Assembly (NCBI RefSeq): GCF_003431825.1
Contig: NZ_CP020083.1
Coordinates: forward strand, 3,324,501 to 3,388,500
Reading direction: 5' to 3'
Length of the DNA: 64,000 nucleotides
Source of the DNA: Blastomonas fulva
GTDB taxonomy: Bacteria > Pseudomonadota > Alphaproteobacteria > Sphingomonadales > Sphingomonadaceae
The translations under genes and the position numbers were made by a program. This document shows, one piece after another, positions 1 to 8,654 of this stretch (the first letter of the stretch is position 1; the number at the start of each line of letters is the position of its first letter). The notes under the pieces were generated by a model. It saw nothing but the letters and a program-made list of their open reading frames with translations. It was not told the DNA's origin and made no database searches.

Positions 1-320
1 CGGAAGCGACGCTCGAGCGGATCGACCGCAGGCGACACCATCTCGCCCTCGCCCAGCGGATCGAGCAAAGCGCCCAGGCTCTCGTCGAGATCGATATCGC
101 CGATCAACGCCATGCGCGGCAGCAGCAGGCCGTTCGCCGCATGCCGCACCAGCGCCTCGGTGATCGCCCGCCCCGCGCGGTGGTTGGGGATCAGCAGCGT
201 GACGCGGGCAAGGCCAAGCGGGTCCTTGCCGAATCGGCCGAGCAGCCCGCTCGCCAGAACATCCGCAAACCCGCGCTGCGCCCCGATGGCATAGACGCTG
301 GTCTGGACAGGGTCAGGCAT
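1..320 (-). CDS. addB: Double-strand break repair protein AddB, N-terminal part (runs off window)
   Basis: This is the first ~106 codons of an open frame that continues beyond base 1; the start ATG lies at 318-320. The translation begins MPDPVQTSVYAIGAQRGFAD and continues with a basic stretch around LLIPNHRAGRAI and an LLLPRMALIGDID segment. That pattern is typical of the N-terminus of alphaproteobacterial AddB, the partner of the AddA helicase-nuclease that processes double-strand ends for RecA. The start overlaps the murU stop by 8 bases, so it is probably the fifth gene of the divL operon. Only the N-terminal region is visible, so neither the helicase-like fold nor the C-terminal nuclease with its iron-sulfur cluster can be checked. 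The assignment rests on N-terminal similarity and the usual gene order. Confidence 0.7.
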   Translation of the reverse strand, partial: MPDPVQTSVYAIGAQRGFADVLASGLLGRFGKDPLGLARVTLLIPNHRAGRAITEALVRHAANGLLLPRMALIGDIDLDESLGALLDPLGEGEMVSPAVDPLERRF

Positions 321-1041
321 TCAACAGGGCCTCGGCCGTGGGCTCGATCGCGCCGGGCGTGCCGACATCGAACCACTGGCCCAGATGCGCGATGCCGTAC
401 AACCGTTCCTCGGCCATGGCGCGGTTCCACAGGATGTTGGTCGAGAATGCCCCCTCGGGAGCACCCGCCAGCAGCCGCCGCGAAAGCAGCTGGATACCGG
501 TATAGATATAGGGCGCGACCCGCCCCGAACGGCGACGGATGATCCGGCCCATCTGGTCGAGGTGGAAATCGCCCACTCCCTGATAATTTGCCGCGCGGCT
601 GTGCGGCACCAGCAGCAGCAGCGCATCCATGCGGCTGTCGTCCCATGCCGCGCGCAACTCGTCAAAGCACGAGCGCGCGCTCTCCAGCCAGACATTGTCG
701 CTGTTGAGGCAGAAGAACGGATCCTCTTGAATCATCGGCAACGCCTTGACCAGCCCGCCACCGGTCTCGAGCAACTGCTCGCGTTCATCGGAGATCATCA
801 CCTCGAACGGATAATCGCGCGCCTTGAGGTGCGCCTCGAGCGCGTCGGCGAGATAATGCACGTTGACGATGACGCGCTGCATCCCGGCTTCGGCAAGGTG
901 CGTCATGACATGGTCGATCAGCGGCTTGCCGCCCACGCGCACCAGCGGCTTGGGGGTGGTGATGGTGAGCGGCCGCATGCGCTTGCCGAGCCCGGCAGCC
1001 ATCACCATCGCGGTACGCGCAAAAGGCGCGCGCGCGCTCAC
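313..1041 (-). CDS. murU: Nucleotidyltransferase, probable N-acetylmuramate-1-phosphate uridylyltransferase MurU
   Basis: The 242-aa protein is a sugar-1-phosphate nucleotidyltransferase of the GT-A-like fold. Residues 17-26 (GLGKRMRPLT) form the nucleotide-binding signature, followed by PKP at 30-32, ETGGG at 92-96 and NSDN at 113-116, whose Asp is the expected metal ligand. In Pseudomonas and many alphaproteobacteria MurU converts MurNAc-1-phosphate to UDP-MurNAc, recycling cell-wall sugar and bypassing the MurA target of fosfomycin. The adjacent upstream gene is an AmgK-type sugar kinase whose stop overlaps this start by 4 bases (ATGA), the standard amgK-murU pair. A different sugar specificity is possible, but the pairing makes MurU the best call. 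Confidence 0.85.
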   Translation of the reverse strand: MSARAPFARTAMVMAAGLGKRMRPLTITTPKPLVRVGGKPLIDHVMTHLAEAGMQRVIVNVHYLADALEAHLKARDYPFEVMISDEREQLLETGGGLVKALPMIQEDPFFCLNSDNVWLESARSCFDELRAAWDDSRMDALLLLVPHSRAANYQGVGDFHLDQMGRIIRRRSGRVAPYIYTGIQLLSRRLLAGAPEGAFSTNILWNRAMAEERLYGIAHLGQWFDVGTPGAIEPTAEALLNA

Positions 1042-2024
1042 AGCGCGAACTCGCCGCCGAGGGTGGCGCGAGGATCGCGCAATTCTGCCGGGATATTGGC
1101 GTCAAACCAGGCTGCGACAGGCGCCAGCGAGGAGTGCTTGAGATCGCGCTCCATTGCCTCCCATACGCGCGGGATCATCAGCGGATAGCGCGGCTTGCCG
1201 TCGCGCTTCCACAGCCGCACGAAAATGCCGACGATCTTGGCATTCCGCTGCGCGCCAAGCACATGATAGGCGGTGTCGAAATCATAGGCCGGATTGGCCA
1301 GGGCGCGATAATGCGCGATCATCTCGGCCTCCAAAGCGGGTGCAACATCGCGGCGCGCATCCTGCAGCAGCGAGACCAGATCATAGGCCGGATCGCCCAC
1401 CAGCGCGTCCTGGAAATCGAGCAGCCCCTGCTTGCCATCGTCCAGCAGCATGATGTTCTCGGCGTGATAATCGCGCAGCACCGTGACCTGCGGCGCAGAC
1501 GCATCCATCGCATCGAGCACCTGATCCCAGGCGCGGACATAGCCCGCAACATCGACATCCAGCCCGCGCGCGGCACAATACCATTCGGTCAGCAGCCCGG
1601 CCTCGCGCTGGTAGACAGCGCGATCGTATAGCGGCACGCTGGCAGCGGGGCGCTGGTGCAGATGCGCGAGCGTTTCGATCGCCTTGGCATAGATCGTGCG
1701 CTCGGTTTCGGCGTCAGAAGCATCGACCGTCTCGCGCATGCGGACATCGCCAAAGTCCTCGAGCAGCACCAGCCCGGCTTCGGCATCGGCCGCGATGATC
1801 TCTGGCGCGCGCAGGCCATGTGCGGTCAGGTAGCGTGCGACATCGATGAACGGCCGCGGGTCTTCCTCCGGCGGCGGCGCATCCATCAGGATCGCGCGAC
1901 GATCCGCCTCGATCACCCGGAAATAACGGCGAAACGAGGCATCGCCGGGGATTGGTGCGATCTCTGCACCGCCCCAACCTGCCGCCTCGGCAAAACCCCG
2001 GATAACCGAATCACGCTCGTTCAA
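1038..2024 (-). CDS. amgK: Aminoglycoside-phosphotransferase-fold kinase, probable N-acetylmuramate/N-acetylglucosamine kinase AmgK
   Basis: The 328-aa protein has the APH/choline-kinase fold. An N-terminal lobe carries GDASFRRYFRV and a strand ending in LLEDFGD. The catalytic loop reads LRDYHAENIML, a version of the HxDxxxxN loop, followed by the DFQDALVGDPAYDL metal-binding motif. In the MurNAc recycling pathway AmgK phosphorylates the anomeric position of MurNAc or GlcNAc to give the 1-phosphate used by MurU. It overlaps tsaE upstream and murU downstream by 4 bases each, so the genes are almost certainly translationally coupled. Aminoglycoside resistance is unlikely given the operon context. 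Confidence 0.85.
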   Translation of the reverse strand: MNERDSVIRGFAEAAGWGGAEIAPIPGDASFRRYFRVIEADRRAILMDAPPPEEDPRPFIDVARYLTAHGLRAPEIIAADAEAGLVLLEDFGDVRMRETVDASDAETERTIYAKAIETLAHLHQRPAASVPLYDRAVYQREAGLLTEWYCAARGLDVDVAGYVRAWDQVLDAMDASAPQVTVLRDYHAENIMLLDDGKQGLLDFQDALVGDPAYDLVSLLQDARRDVAPALEAEMIAHYRALANPAYDFDTAYHVLGAQRNAKIVGIFVRLWKRDGKPRYPLMIPRVWEAMERDLKHSSLAPVAAWFDANIPAELRDPRATLGGEFAL

Positions 2025-2482
2025 GACCTGTCACCTGCAATCTGCTGCCAGCGCGCGTGCCAGTTCGATCCGGCCTGCGCAGTAATCGTGCGCTCGCTAG
2101 CATCGGTGCCCTCGATCCGCAATTCCAGCGTGTCCGGCCCATCAAGGCCACCAACCCGCTCGGGCCATTCGGCGATGAGCAGCGCCGGATCGCCCGCATC
2201 GAGCCCCAGCTCGTCGAGCTCCATCGCGCCATCGAGCCGGTAGAAATCGGCATGGATCACCGGAATGCGGACCTCTGGCGGATCATAGGGCAGGATCAGC
2301 GCAAAGGTCGGACTGGGCACCTCGCCAGCAAAGCCGAGCGCCAACAGGATCGCGCGCGCCAGCGTCGATTTGCCCGCGCCCAGATCACCCGACAGCGCGA
2401 TGACATCCCCTGGCTGTGCGACCTCGGCCAGCGCCGTTCCCAACGCCTGCATGGCCTCCAGCGATGCGATCTGCAGCGTCAT
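2021..2482 (-). CDS. tsaE: tRNA threonylcarbamoyladenosine biosynthesis ATPase TsaE
   Basis: A 153-aa P-loop ATPase. Walker A is GDLGAGKST at residues 32-40, followed by the family-typical SPTFAL and HADFYRL segments and an EWPERV motif near the C-terminus. TsaE works with TsaB and TsaD to transfer the threonylcarbamoyl group to A37 of tRNAs that decode ANN codons. Length and motif order fit the family exactly. The start ATGA overlaps the stop of the upstream divL-like gene and its own stop overlaps amgK. TsaE next to amgK/murU and a PAS kinase is a recurrent alphaproteobacterial arrangement. Confidence 0.93.
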   Translation of the reverse strand: MTLQIASLEAMQALGTALAEVAQPGDVIALSGDLGAGKSTLARAILLALGFAGEVPSPTFALILPYDPPEVRIPVIHADFYRLDGAMELDELGLDAGDPALLIAEWPERVGGLDGPDTLELRIEGTDASERTITAQAGSNWHARWQQIAGDRS

Positions 2483-4827
2483 GGCATCAGGATCGTGACG
2501 ATCGTTCCCGCGCCGGGCTCGCTCATCAGCTCCATCCTGCCGCCATGCGCCTCGATCAGGTTCTTCGCCAGCGGCAGACCAAGCCCGGAGCGCTTCTGCA
2601 ACGGTTTTCCGCCCGCCTCGTCTGCCTGCAACACGCCATCGAGCGCGCGCGCCTGCGCGCGGGCGTCAAGCCCGGGGCCGTTGTCGGACACCACGATCCG
2701 CAACTTGCCACGGAACCGGTCACCCAGCAGCAGTACCCGGCCACCCTCCTGCGTATAGCGCAGGGCATTGTCGACCACCGCGGCAATCGCCTGGCCGAAG
2801 CGCGCACGATCGACCTCGGCGCTGCCGGGCTGGCCCTTTACGTCGAGTTCGAGCGCGATGTTGCGACCGCCCGCAAGCCCAGCCGCACCCTTTGCGACAT
2901 CGACCAGCAGCGCTCCGATATCGGTCAGCTCGAGCTTCAGCGGCAGAGTGCCTGCCTGGCTCTGGCTGAGATCGAGCACCATGTTGATCTGCGCCGACAA
3001 CCGTTCGACCGAATCGATGATCGCCTTGGCATAATCCTGGCCCTGTTCGGACAGCGGGCCCGCTACGCCGCTCGCGAGCAGCTCGGCAAAGCCGCCGATC
3101 GAAGTCAGCGGGGTGCGGAATTCGTAGCTCATGTTGGCGAGGAACCGCGTCTTGATCGCATCCGCCTCGACCAGAGCCTCGTTGCGCTCACGCAGCGCGT
3201 CTTCCATCTTCTTGGCGTCGGACACGTCGATCATCGTGAACAATGCGCTGGCATCGGGCAGCGGGATGCCGACGAAATCGAACACCCGGCCATCCTTCAT
3301 CACCAGCTGGCCCGCGCGCTGCACCCGGTCGAGCGTTGCTGCGCGGATGACCTCGCGCAGCGCGGATATCTGTGCAGGCCGCTTGAGGCGCGGCGCTATC
3401 GCCTTGAGCAGCTCGTCGGCACGCGGATGCTGGGCGAGCACGCCCTCCTCGACATCCCACACCGCACCGAACCGCGTATTCCACAGATGCAACCGGCCAT
3501 CCGATGTGAACACCGCCAGCGCCTCGAACAGGTTGTTGAAGGTCGCGGTGCGCACGCGCAGCAATGTGTCGCGTGCGCTCGCCAGCTGCACCTGCTCGGT
3601 CCGATCCTCGAACACCAGCAGCAGGCCGTTGTCGGGGGTGGGCTGGGCAATGGCGCGCAGGTGCGTGCCATCGGGGATCAGCCAGACCTCTTCCTTGGGC
3701 TCGGCCGAATGGAACCATTCGCGCTTCTCGTCGCGCCAGACGGGGAAATCGCGGACCTCGGGCACCCGCCCCGCCTCGCGCATCCGGTCGATCAGCCGTT
3801 CGAACTCCAGCCCGTCCTGTAGCCATTGCGGCTTGAGTGCGAACATTCGCACGAACGGCTGGTTGACGAAGATCAGACGGCGCTGCGCGTCGAACTGCGC
3901 CACGCCTGCCGAAAGGTTGTCGAGCATGTCGCGCTGCGCATCGCGGAACCGGTCGGTTGCCTGTCGCGCGAGGATGAGATCGTGGACATCGATCGCATAC
4001 CCCGCAACGCCCCTGCCCCTGATCGGCAGATCGACGATCTCCATCGCGCGGCGGGTTCCGGCAATCGTGGTGGTGACGGTGCGGCTCGAGGGCGCGTTGC
4101 TCTCGATCGCGCGCGCGGCGACCGCCATCGGGGTGAGCCCGTCGATGGTTTCGACCAGCTCCTGCCCCGCCTGCACCACGTCCGCCGCATCCTGCCCGCC
4201 GACCGCGCGGACATAGGCGGTGTTGACCAGCAGCAGCGAGAGATCCTCGCGGCGGAACCACATCGGGATCGGCGCGGCCTCGATCAGCCCGGACAGCGCA
4301 TCGAACGCGCGCTTGGCTTCTGCCTCGGCATCGGCGAGCGCGGCCATGCGCGTTTCGCTTTCGGTCGCGTCGTAGAGCCACAGCAGCACCGCCCCCGGCG
4401 CGATCGTCTGCGGGTCGGCTAGCTTGCCTTCGATCCGCAGCCGCCGGTTCGACCCCAGAGCGGTGACCGCGGTCTCGAACGGCGCACCGCTCTTCTGCGC
4501 GGTGGTGATCTGCTTGCCCAAGGCGTCGAGCGCATCGCGCGGCAGGCCCTTGTCCTCCTGCGCCAGCTCGGACAGATACGGCGGCAGTTTGGCAAGGCCC
4601 AGCCAGCGCGCGACCTTTTCAGGTCCCTCGATCCGCGAATCCGACCGCACGATCAGCGGGACTGCGGGCCCTGAATCGACCAGCCGCGTGAGCCTGCGCA
4701 ACTGGCGCCGCGCGGTGCTGGCCGACCTTCGCATCTGCAGCCCGGTCACCAGTGCCCAGATCGCTGCGCCGGTCCAGCCTGCGAAGACAAGCGCAATCAC
4801 CAGCATGCTGCCGTTGCCGATCAGCAT
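2479..4827 (-). CDS. divL: DivL-like PAS sensor kinase with Tyr in place of the phospho-accepting His
   Basis: The 782-aa protein has an N-terminal membrane helix (about residues 6-30), a long PAS-rich region (about 180-540), a HisKA-type dimerisation helix and a C-terminal HATPase domain. The H-box reads NMSYEFRTPLTS, so the expected His is Tyr568. The ATPase boxes look intact: DNALRYT (N), DNGPGL (G1), GLGLPLAKN (G2). A Tyr at this position and a length near 770 aa are the hallmarks of DivL, the Caulobacter pseudokinase that senses DivK phosphorylation and modulates CckA, hence CtrA. It heads an operon of overlapping genes (tsaE, amgK, murU, addB). DivL identity is inferred from architecture, the Tyr substitution and context; another PAS kinase that lost its His is the alternative. 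Confidence 0.8.
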   Translation of the reverse strand: MLIGNGSMLVIALVFAGWTGAAIWALVTGLQMRRSASTARRQLRRLTRLVDSGPAVPLIVRSDSRIEGPEKVARWLGLAKLPPYLSELAQEDKGLPRDALDALGKQITTAQKSGAPFETAVTALGSNRRLRIEGKLADPQTIAPGAVLLWLYDATESETRMAALADAEAEAKRAFDALSGLIEAAPIPMWFRREDLSLLLVNTAYVRAVGGQDAADVVQAGQELVETIDGLTPMAVAARAIESNAPSSRTVTTTIAGTRRAMEIVDLPIRGRGVAGYAIDVHDLILARQATDRFRDAQRDMLDNLSAGVAQFDAQRRLIFVNQPFVRMFALKPQWLQDGLEFERLIDRMREAGRVPEVRDFPVWRDEKREWFHSAEPKEEVWLIPDGTHLRAIAQPTPDNGLLLVFEDRTEQVQLASARDTLLRVRTATFNNLFEALAVFTSDGRLHLWNTRFGAVWDVEEGVLAQHPRADELLKAIAPRLKRPAQISALREVIRAATLDRVQRAGQLVMKDGRVFDFVGIPLPDASALFTMIDVSDAKKMEDALRERNEALVEADAIKTRFLANMSYEFRTPLTSIGGFAELLASGVAGPLSEQGQDYAKAIIDSVERLSAQINMVLDLSQSQAGTLPLKLELTDIGALLVDVAKGAAGLAGGRNIALELDVKGQPGSAEVDRARFGQAIAAVVDNALRYTQEGGRVLLLGDRFRGKLRIVVSDNGPGLDARAQARALDGVLQADEAGGKPLQKRSGLGLPLAKNLIEAHGGRMELMSEPGAGTIVTILMP

Positions 4828-4963
4828 GGCCGAATCGCCGCATATTGGTTGTTTGAAATCGCCCGCGTCATTGCTGTTGGCCGTAGCTCAATTTGGTGGC
4901 TGCGCAAAATGCCGAACGCTTTTGCATAAAGCCAATCGCACGACTGCAAAGCCTCCCTCTCTA

Positions 4964-5058
4964 CCCGTCATGCTGAACTTGGCTCAGCACCCATCTGTCC
5001 GCAGCATCTGATGCTATAGTCGGCGAAATGGGCCCTGAAACAAGTTCAGGGTGACGGG
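4964..5058. repeat. Imperfect inverted repeat, REP-like intergenic element
   Basis: Two 29-base arms (4964-4992 and 5030-5058) are inverted copies of each other and match at 23 of 29 positions. The conserved parts are CCCGTCA and CTGAACTTG on the left arm and their complement on the right. They enclose about 37 bases and lie between the divL-like gene and the amidohydrolase gene. Elements of this form (CGTCA..CTGAACTTG..TCAG) are scattered through sphingomonad intergenic regions. The rest of the 4828-5097 gap shows no coding potential. Confidence 0.65.
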
Positions 5059-5097
5059 AACAGAAATCGGCTGGCACGGCCGGGCTGGCTTCGTCCC

Positions 5098-8000
5098 CTA
5101 CTTTTCCCAGTACCACTTCTTCAGCATCGCAGTGCCGGTCACGGTCTCGTTCATCGTCGGCACGTCGTAGAGCCGCCCGTTGAGCATGACGTGGGTGATC
5201 TTGTCGGACTGGCGGATATCGGCAACCGGGTCGCCATCGATGATCACCATGTCCGCGAGCTTGCCCGGCTCGATCGACCCGATGTCCTTGTCGAAGCCCA
5301 GCGAGCGAGCCCCGCTGATGGTTGCGGTGCGCAGCGCCTCGAGCGGGGTCATGCCGCCCTTGACGAAGCTCCACAGCTCCCAGTGCGATGCGAGCCCTTC
5401 TTCCTGGCCGTGCGCGCCGATGCCCACGGGGACCCCGCGCCGCGCCAGCGCCAGCGCTTCACGCGCCGATGCGGTATCGGAATAATCCTCCTCGGGCGCA
5501 ATCTCGCGGCGCACAGACGTTGCCTCGAGACGGCGGCGCGGAACGTGTCTGCTCAGGATAGGGTGGCTCCAGACATCCATATGGCTGCGCCAATAGGGGT
5601 CAGCCGCCGGACCGCCATAGGTCACCACCAAAGTCGGTGTGTAACCAACCTTGCTCTGCGCGAAGAAGCTGCGGACATCCTCGTACAGCGTCTCCATCGG
5701 AATGTTGTGTTCCAGCGTGGTGTTGCCATCGGCAATCAGCGAGATGTCCATCCCGAACAATGATCCGCCCTCGGCGACGCTGGCCAGGTTGTCGGCCTGC
5801 GCCGCTGCGACCACCTGCTGGCGCTGATCGCGCCGGGGCTGGTTGTAGTTCTTGACGCTGTGCGCGCCCTGCAGTTTCAGCCGCGTGGTGTGCGCTCGGG
5901 CATCGGCGAGGCTGTCGATCTCGGCAAAAACCCCTGCGGCCTTTGCGCCATAGACGATCTCGCCGGTCGAGAAGATCCGCGGTGCAAGATATTTGCCCGC
6001 GCGCTGATAGCTGGCGGCGGGGAAGATTTCCGCCGCCGAGTTGCTGGGATCGTGAATTGTGGTGACCCCCAGCGCGAGATGCGCAACCGCATTCCAGTTC
6101 TGCTGCGGAATGATGTCGTCCTGCCCCTGCGGGCCGTGCGCATGCGCATCGATCAACCCGGGGATGATGGTCTTGCCCGCGACATCCACGGTCTGCGCGC
6201 CTGCCGGGACAGCGACGTTCGCTCCCACCGCAAGGATACGGTTATCGCGCACCACCACAGTGCCGCGTTCGATGATGCCGCCTGCGTCATTCGCCATCGT
6301 CACGATGCGCGCATTGGTGAACGCGACCGTGCCCGAAGGCTTGTCCGCCGGTGCGGTGACATTGATCGCGACGCCGGTCTTGGGCGCTGCGAACTTTGCG
6401 TCCGCCTTGCCAACCGGGCCCGGTGCGATCGCGCGCGCCGGATCGGCCGAATAGACGACGGGCCCCAGCGACCAATTGAGCTGGCGGCCACCATGGCTCC
6501 ATTGGAGGAAGGTCGCCCCGCCCTCGCTCACCTGCACCGCAGGCAGCGCCCCGCCGCCCCGGCCTGCGCCCAGATCTACCGCGCCTGCCATGAACGGCAT
6601 CACGAACGCAGCGTAATTCTGGCGGAAGGCAAGCGTGCGGCCGTCGGGGGCCAGCGCATAGCCGCTGACCATCTCGCCGCTTGCATGCGTGCGCTCGGCT
6701 TCGCCGTTAAGATCGGTGCTGACCAGCGCGAGCTTGCCGCCCGCACCGCGGCTGAAATATACCCGGTCGGATGTCGCGCCAAAATGCGGTTCGCCGCCAT
6801 CGGGCGTGATCCGGCGGGTCTCACCGCTGGCGATATCGACCAGATAGATGCCAGGCGCCGCGCCCCAGGCGTCCGACGTCAGGCCACCCCCGCCGCCGGC
6901 TTCATAGACCACCGAGCGGCCATCGGGCGAGAATTGCGGACGCCGATAGTGCCCCGGCGTCTTGCTGATCGTCCGAGCCTCGCCGCCGCCTGCGCCTACG
7001 ACGCGGAGCTCGCCCAGCCGGGCATCGTCCCAGCTGACATAGACGATCTGGCTGCCATCGCGCGAATAGGACGGGAACAGCTCGAAATCGCTGCCGCCAT
7101 TGCTGACCAGCGGCTGCACCGAACCGCCGCTGGCGGGCTGCTGGTGGAGCTTGCCCAGCGCCTCGAACACCATGCGGCTGCCATCGGGCGAGACGCTGGC
7201 AAAGCGCGGCATCGTCACCGCCACGGTATCGGGGGCGACGGGTTTTTGCGGGCGAATAGGGTCGATGATCGTACGGGTGTCGTTGATGCTGAACGGGATC
7301 ACGCTCTCGCCACCGCTCGCCACATCAACCGAGTGGATCTTGCCGCCCGCCCAGAAGATCACCTTGCCGCTGTCCGGGGTCCAGCCCATGTTCGGATAGA
7401 CGCCATGCACCGCCCAGGTTTCCTGGACGTCGCGGTCCATTGCGTCATAGATCTTGCGCTCTTCGCCGGTCTGCATGTCGCGAACGTAGAGCTTGGTCTT
7501 GGCGCGTTCGCGCCGGACGAAGGCGAGGTAGCGGCCATCAGGCGATGGCTGGGGCCGGGCCGCGCCGCCGGGACCGCCCGTCACCCGCTCGACCTTGCCG
7601 GTGACCATGTCATAGCGTTCGATCACGAAGAGCTGGCCGTTGGAATCCTGCGCGTATTCGAAGATCGGACCGCCGGTGGCATCTTTGCTGTAGAAGATAC
7701 CCTTGCCATCGGGCGCGAACATCGGCTCGCCAAGCTCCTTCTGGTGGACTTCGCTGGGGCGCTTGACCAGCGGAACGCCGTTTCCGCCGCTGATGTGGTA
7801 AAGCCAAAGCTCGCCGGTGCCCAGCGAGCGCCCGGTGGTGAAGTGCTTGCGCGCGACGATATACTGGCCGTCGGGGCTCCAGCTGGGGTTGTTGAGCAGC
7901 CGGAACGTCTCCTTGGTCAGCTGGCGCTTGTCCGAACCATCGGCGTTCATGACCCAGATGTTGTCGCCGCCGCCGCGATCCGAGGTGAAGGCGATGCGGC

Positions 8001-8307
8001 TGCCATCGGGCGAGAAGCGCGGGTGCTGCTCATAGGCCAGCCCCTCTGCGATGCGAGTCGCAGCCCCGCCGCTCATCGGCATGGTGTAGATATCGCCCAG
8101 CAGATCGAACACGATCCGGCTGCCATCGGGGCTGACATCCAGGTTCATCCAGGTGCCTTCATCGACCTTGATCGGGATAGTGCGCGTCTTCATCGGCGGC
8201 GCGTTGACGTCCCAGCTGGCGGTCTTGTCCGCAGGCTTGCCCTGGGCCAGCGCGGGCATGGACAGGGCCAGCGCCGCGATGGCGGCGGACAGATGCAGTG
8301 CTTTCAT
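5098..8307 (-). CDS. Secreted amidohydrolase with N-terminal TolB-like beta-propeller
   Basis: The 1069-aa protein starts with a Sec signal peptide (MKALHLSAAIAALALSMPAL, cleavage near AQG). Residues ~40-640 contain many PD40/WD40-like blades with the recurring SPDG(S/R)xIxF motif, as in TolB and dipeptidyl peptidase propellers. The C-terminal ~400 residues are an amidohydrolase/imidazolonepropionase-like domain with the metal-binding HxH at His722 and His724 (context LIDAHAHG) and a late SIEPGKLADMVIIDGDP strand typical of the superfamily. It probably hydrolyses peptide-like or cyclic amide substrates in the periplasm, possibly with the propeller gating access. The substrate cannot be read from sequence. 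It appears monocistronic. Confidence 0.85.
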   Translation of the reverse strand: MKALHLSAAIAALALSMPALAQGKPADKTASWDVNAPPMKTRTIPIKVDEGTWMNLDVSPDGSRIVFDLLGDIYTMPMSGGAATRIAEGLAYEQHPRFSPDGSRIAFTSDRGGGDNIWVMNADGSDKRQLTKETFRLLNNPSWSPDGQYIVARKHFTTGRSLGTGELWLYHISGGNGVPLVKRPSEVHQKELGEPMFAPDGKGIFYSKDATGGPIFEYAQDSNGQLFVIERYDMVTGKVERVTGGPGGAARPQPSPDGRYLAFVRRERAKTKLYVRDMQTGEERKIYDAMDRDVQETWAVHGVYPNMGWTPDSGKVIFWAGGKIHSVDVASGGESVIPFSINDTRTIIDPIRPQKPVAPDTVAVTMPRFASVSPDGSRMVFEALGKLHQQPASGGSVQPLVSNGGSDFELFPSYSRDGSQIVYVSWDDARLGELRVVGAGGGEARTISKTPGHYRRPQFSPDGRSVVYEAGGGGGLTSDAWGAAPGIYLVDIASGETRRITPDGGEPHFGATSDRVYFSRGAGGKLALVSTDLNGEAERTHASGEMVSGYALAPDGRTLAFRQNYAAFVMPFMAGAVDLGAGRGGGALPAVQVSEGGATFLQWSHGGRQLNWSLGPVVYSADPARAIAPGPVGKADAKFAAPKTGVAINVTAPADKPSGTVAFTNARIVTMANDAGGIIERGTVVVRDNRILAVGANVAVPAGAQTVDVAGKTIIPGLIDAHAHGPQGQDDIIPQQNWNAVAHLALGVTTIHDPSNSAAEIFPAASYQRAGKYLAPRIFSTGEIVYGAKAAGVFAEIDSLADARAHTTRLKLQGAHSVKNYNQPRRDQRQQVVAAAQADNLASVAEGGSLFGMDISLIADGNTTLEHNIPMETLYEDVRSFFAQSKVGYTPTLVVTYGGPAADPYWRSHMDVWSHPILSRHVPRRRLEATSVRREIAPEEDYSDTASAREALALARRGVPVGIGAHGQEEGLASHWELWSFVKGGMTPLEALRTATISGARSLGFDKDIGSIEPGKLADMVIIDGDPVADIRQSDKITHVMLNGRLYDVPTMNETVTGTAMLKKWYWEK

Positions 8308-8420
8308 GGTGATGTTCCCCGGAGTGTTTTTTCGTATACGCTCAGGCTAGCCGCGCCAACGCCAAGCGCAATCGGAAAACGAAGGTAGCGCGGTGAATGG
8401 AGGCGGGGCGCAATGCCTCG

Positions 8421-8547
8421 CCCCTCCCGCAGGCGGGAGGGGTGGACGAGCCGCAGGCGAGGCCGGGGTTGGCCTGAACAGCCAATTGTGCTCCCAGCCC
8501 ACCCCGGTCCGGCAAGCCGGACCTGCCCCTCCCGCAAGCGGGAGGGG
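8421..8547. repeat. Paired GC-palindrome repeat element
   Basis: Two near-identical 22-base palindromes, CCCCTCCCGC-RR-GCGGGAGGGG in form (8421-8442 and 8526-8547), flank about 83 bases. The interior carries a further palindrome, GGTCCGGC-AA-GCCGGACC, at 8507-8524. The layout resembles REP/BIME or miniature non-autonomous elements. A similarly built element lies at 10799-10917. Confidence 0.65.
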
Positions 8548-8581
8548 AGAATATGCTCCGCTAGGGCAGGCACCCAAGCGC

Positions 8582-8618
8582 AAAAAAGCCCGCCTCGCGC
8601 AATGCGAAGCGGGCTTTT
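8582..8618 (-). terminator. Rho-independent terminator of ahcY
   Basis: Read on the minus strand, an AAGCCCGCTTCGC stem pairs with GCGAGGCGGGCTT around a short loop and is followed by a run of T. It lies about 37 bases past the ahcY stop. The A-tract on the other side gives it some bidirectional character. Confidence 0.85.
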
Positions 8619-8654
8619 CAATCTTAATCCCCCGCGGTCAGCGGGATAGCCGCA

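Larger units (their letters stand above)
8308..8654. other. Intergenic region between the amidohydrolase gene and ahcY
   Basis: 347 bases without a convincing gene. From left to right it holds the promoter region of the amidohydrolase gene (transcribed leftward), a GC-rich paired-palindrome repeat (8421-8547) and the ahcY terminator hairpin (8582-8618). Open frames across the repeat are Pro/Gly/Arg-rich and look like repeat translation. Confidence 0.7.

Noticed and set aside
5860-8388. 842-codon open frame on the plus strand opposite the amidohydrolase gene
   Set aside because: His/Arg/Ala-rich translation without domains. It mirrors a well-supported gene and is a by-product of high GC.
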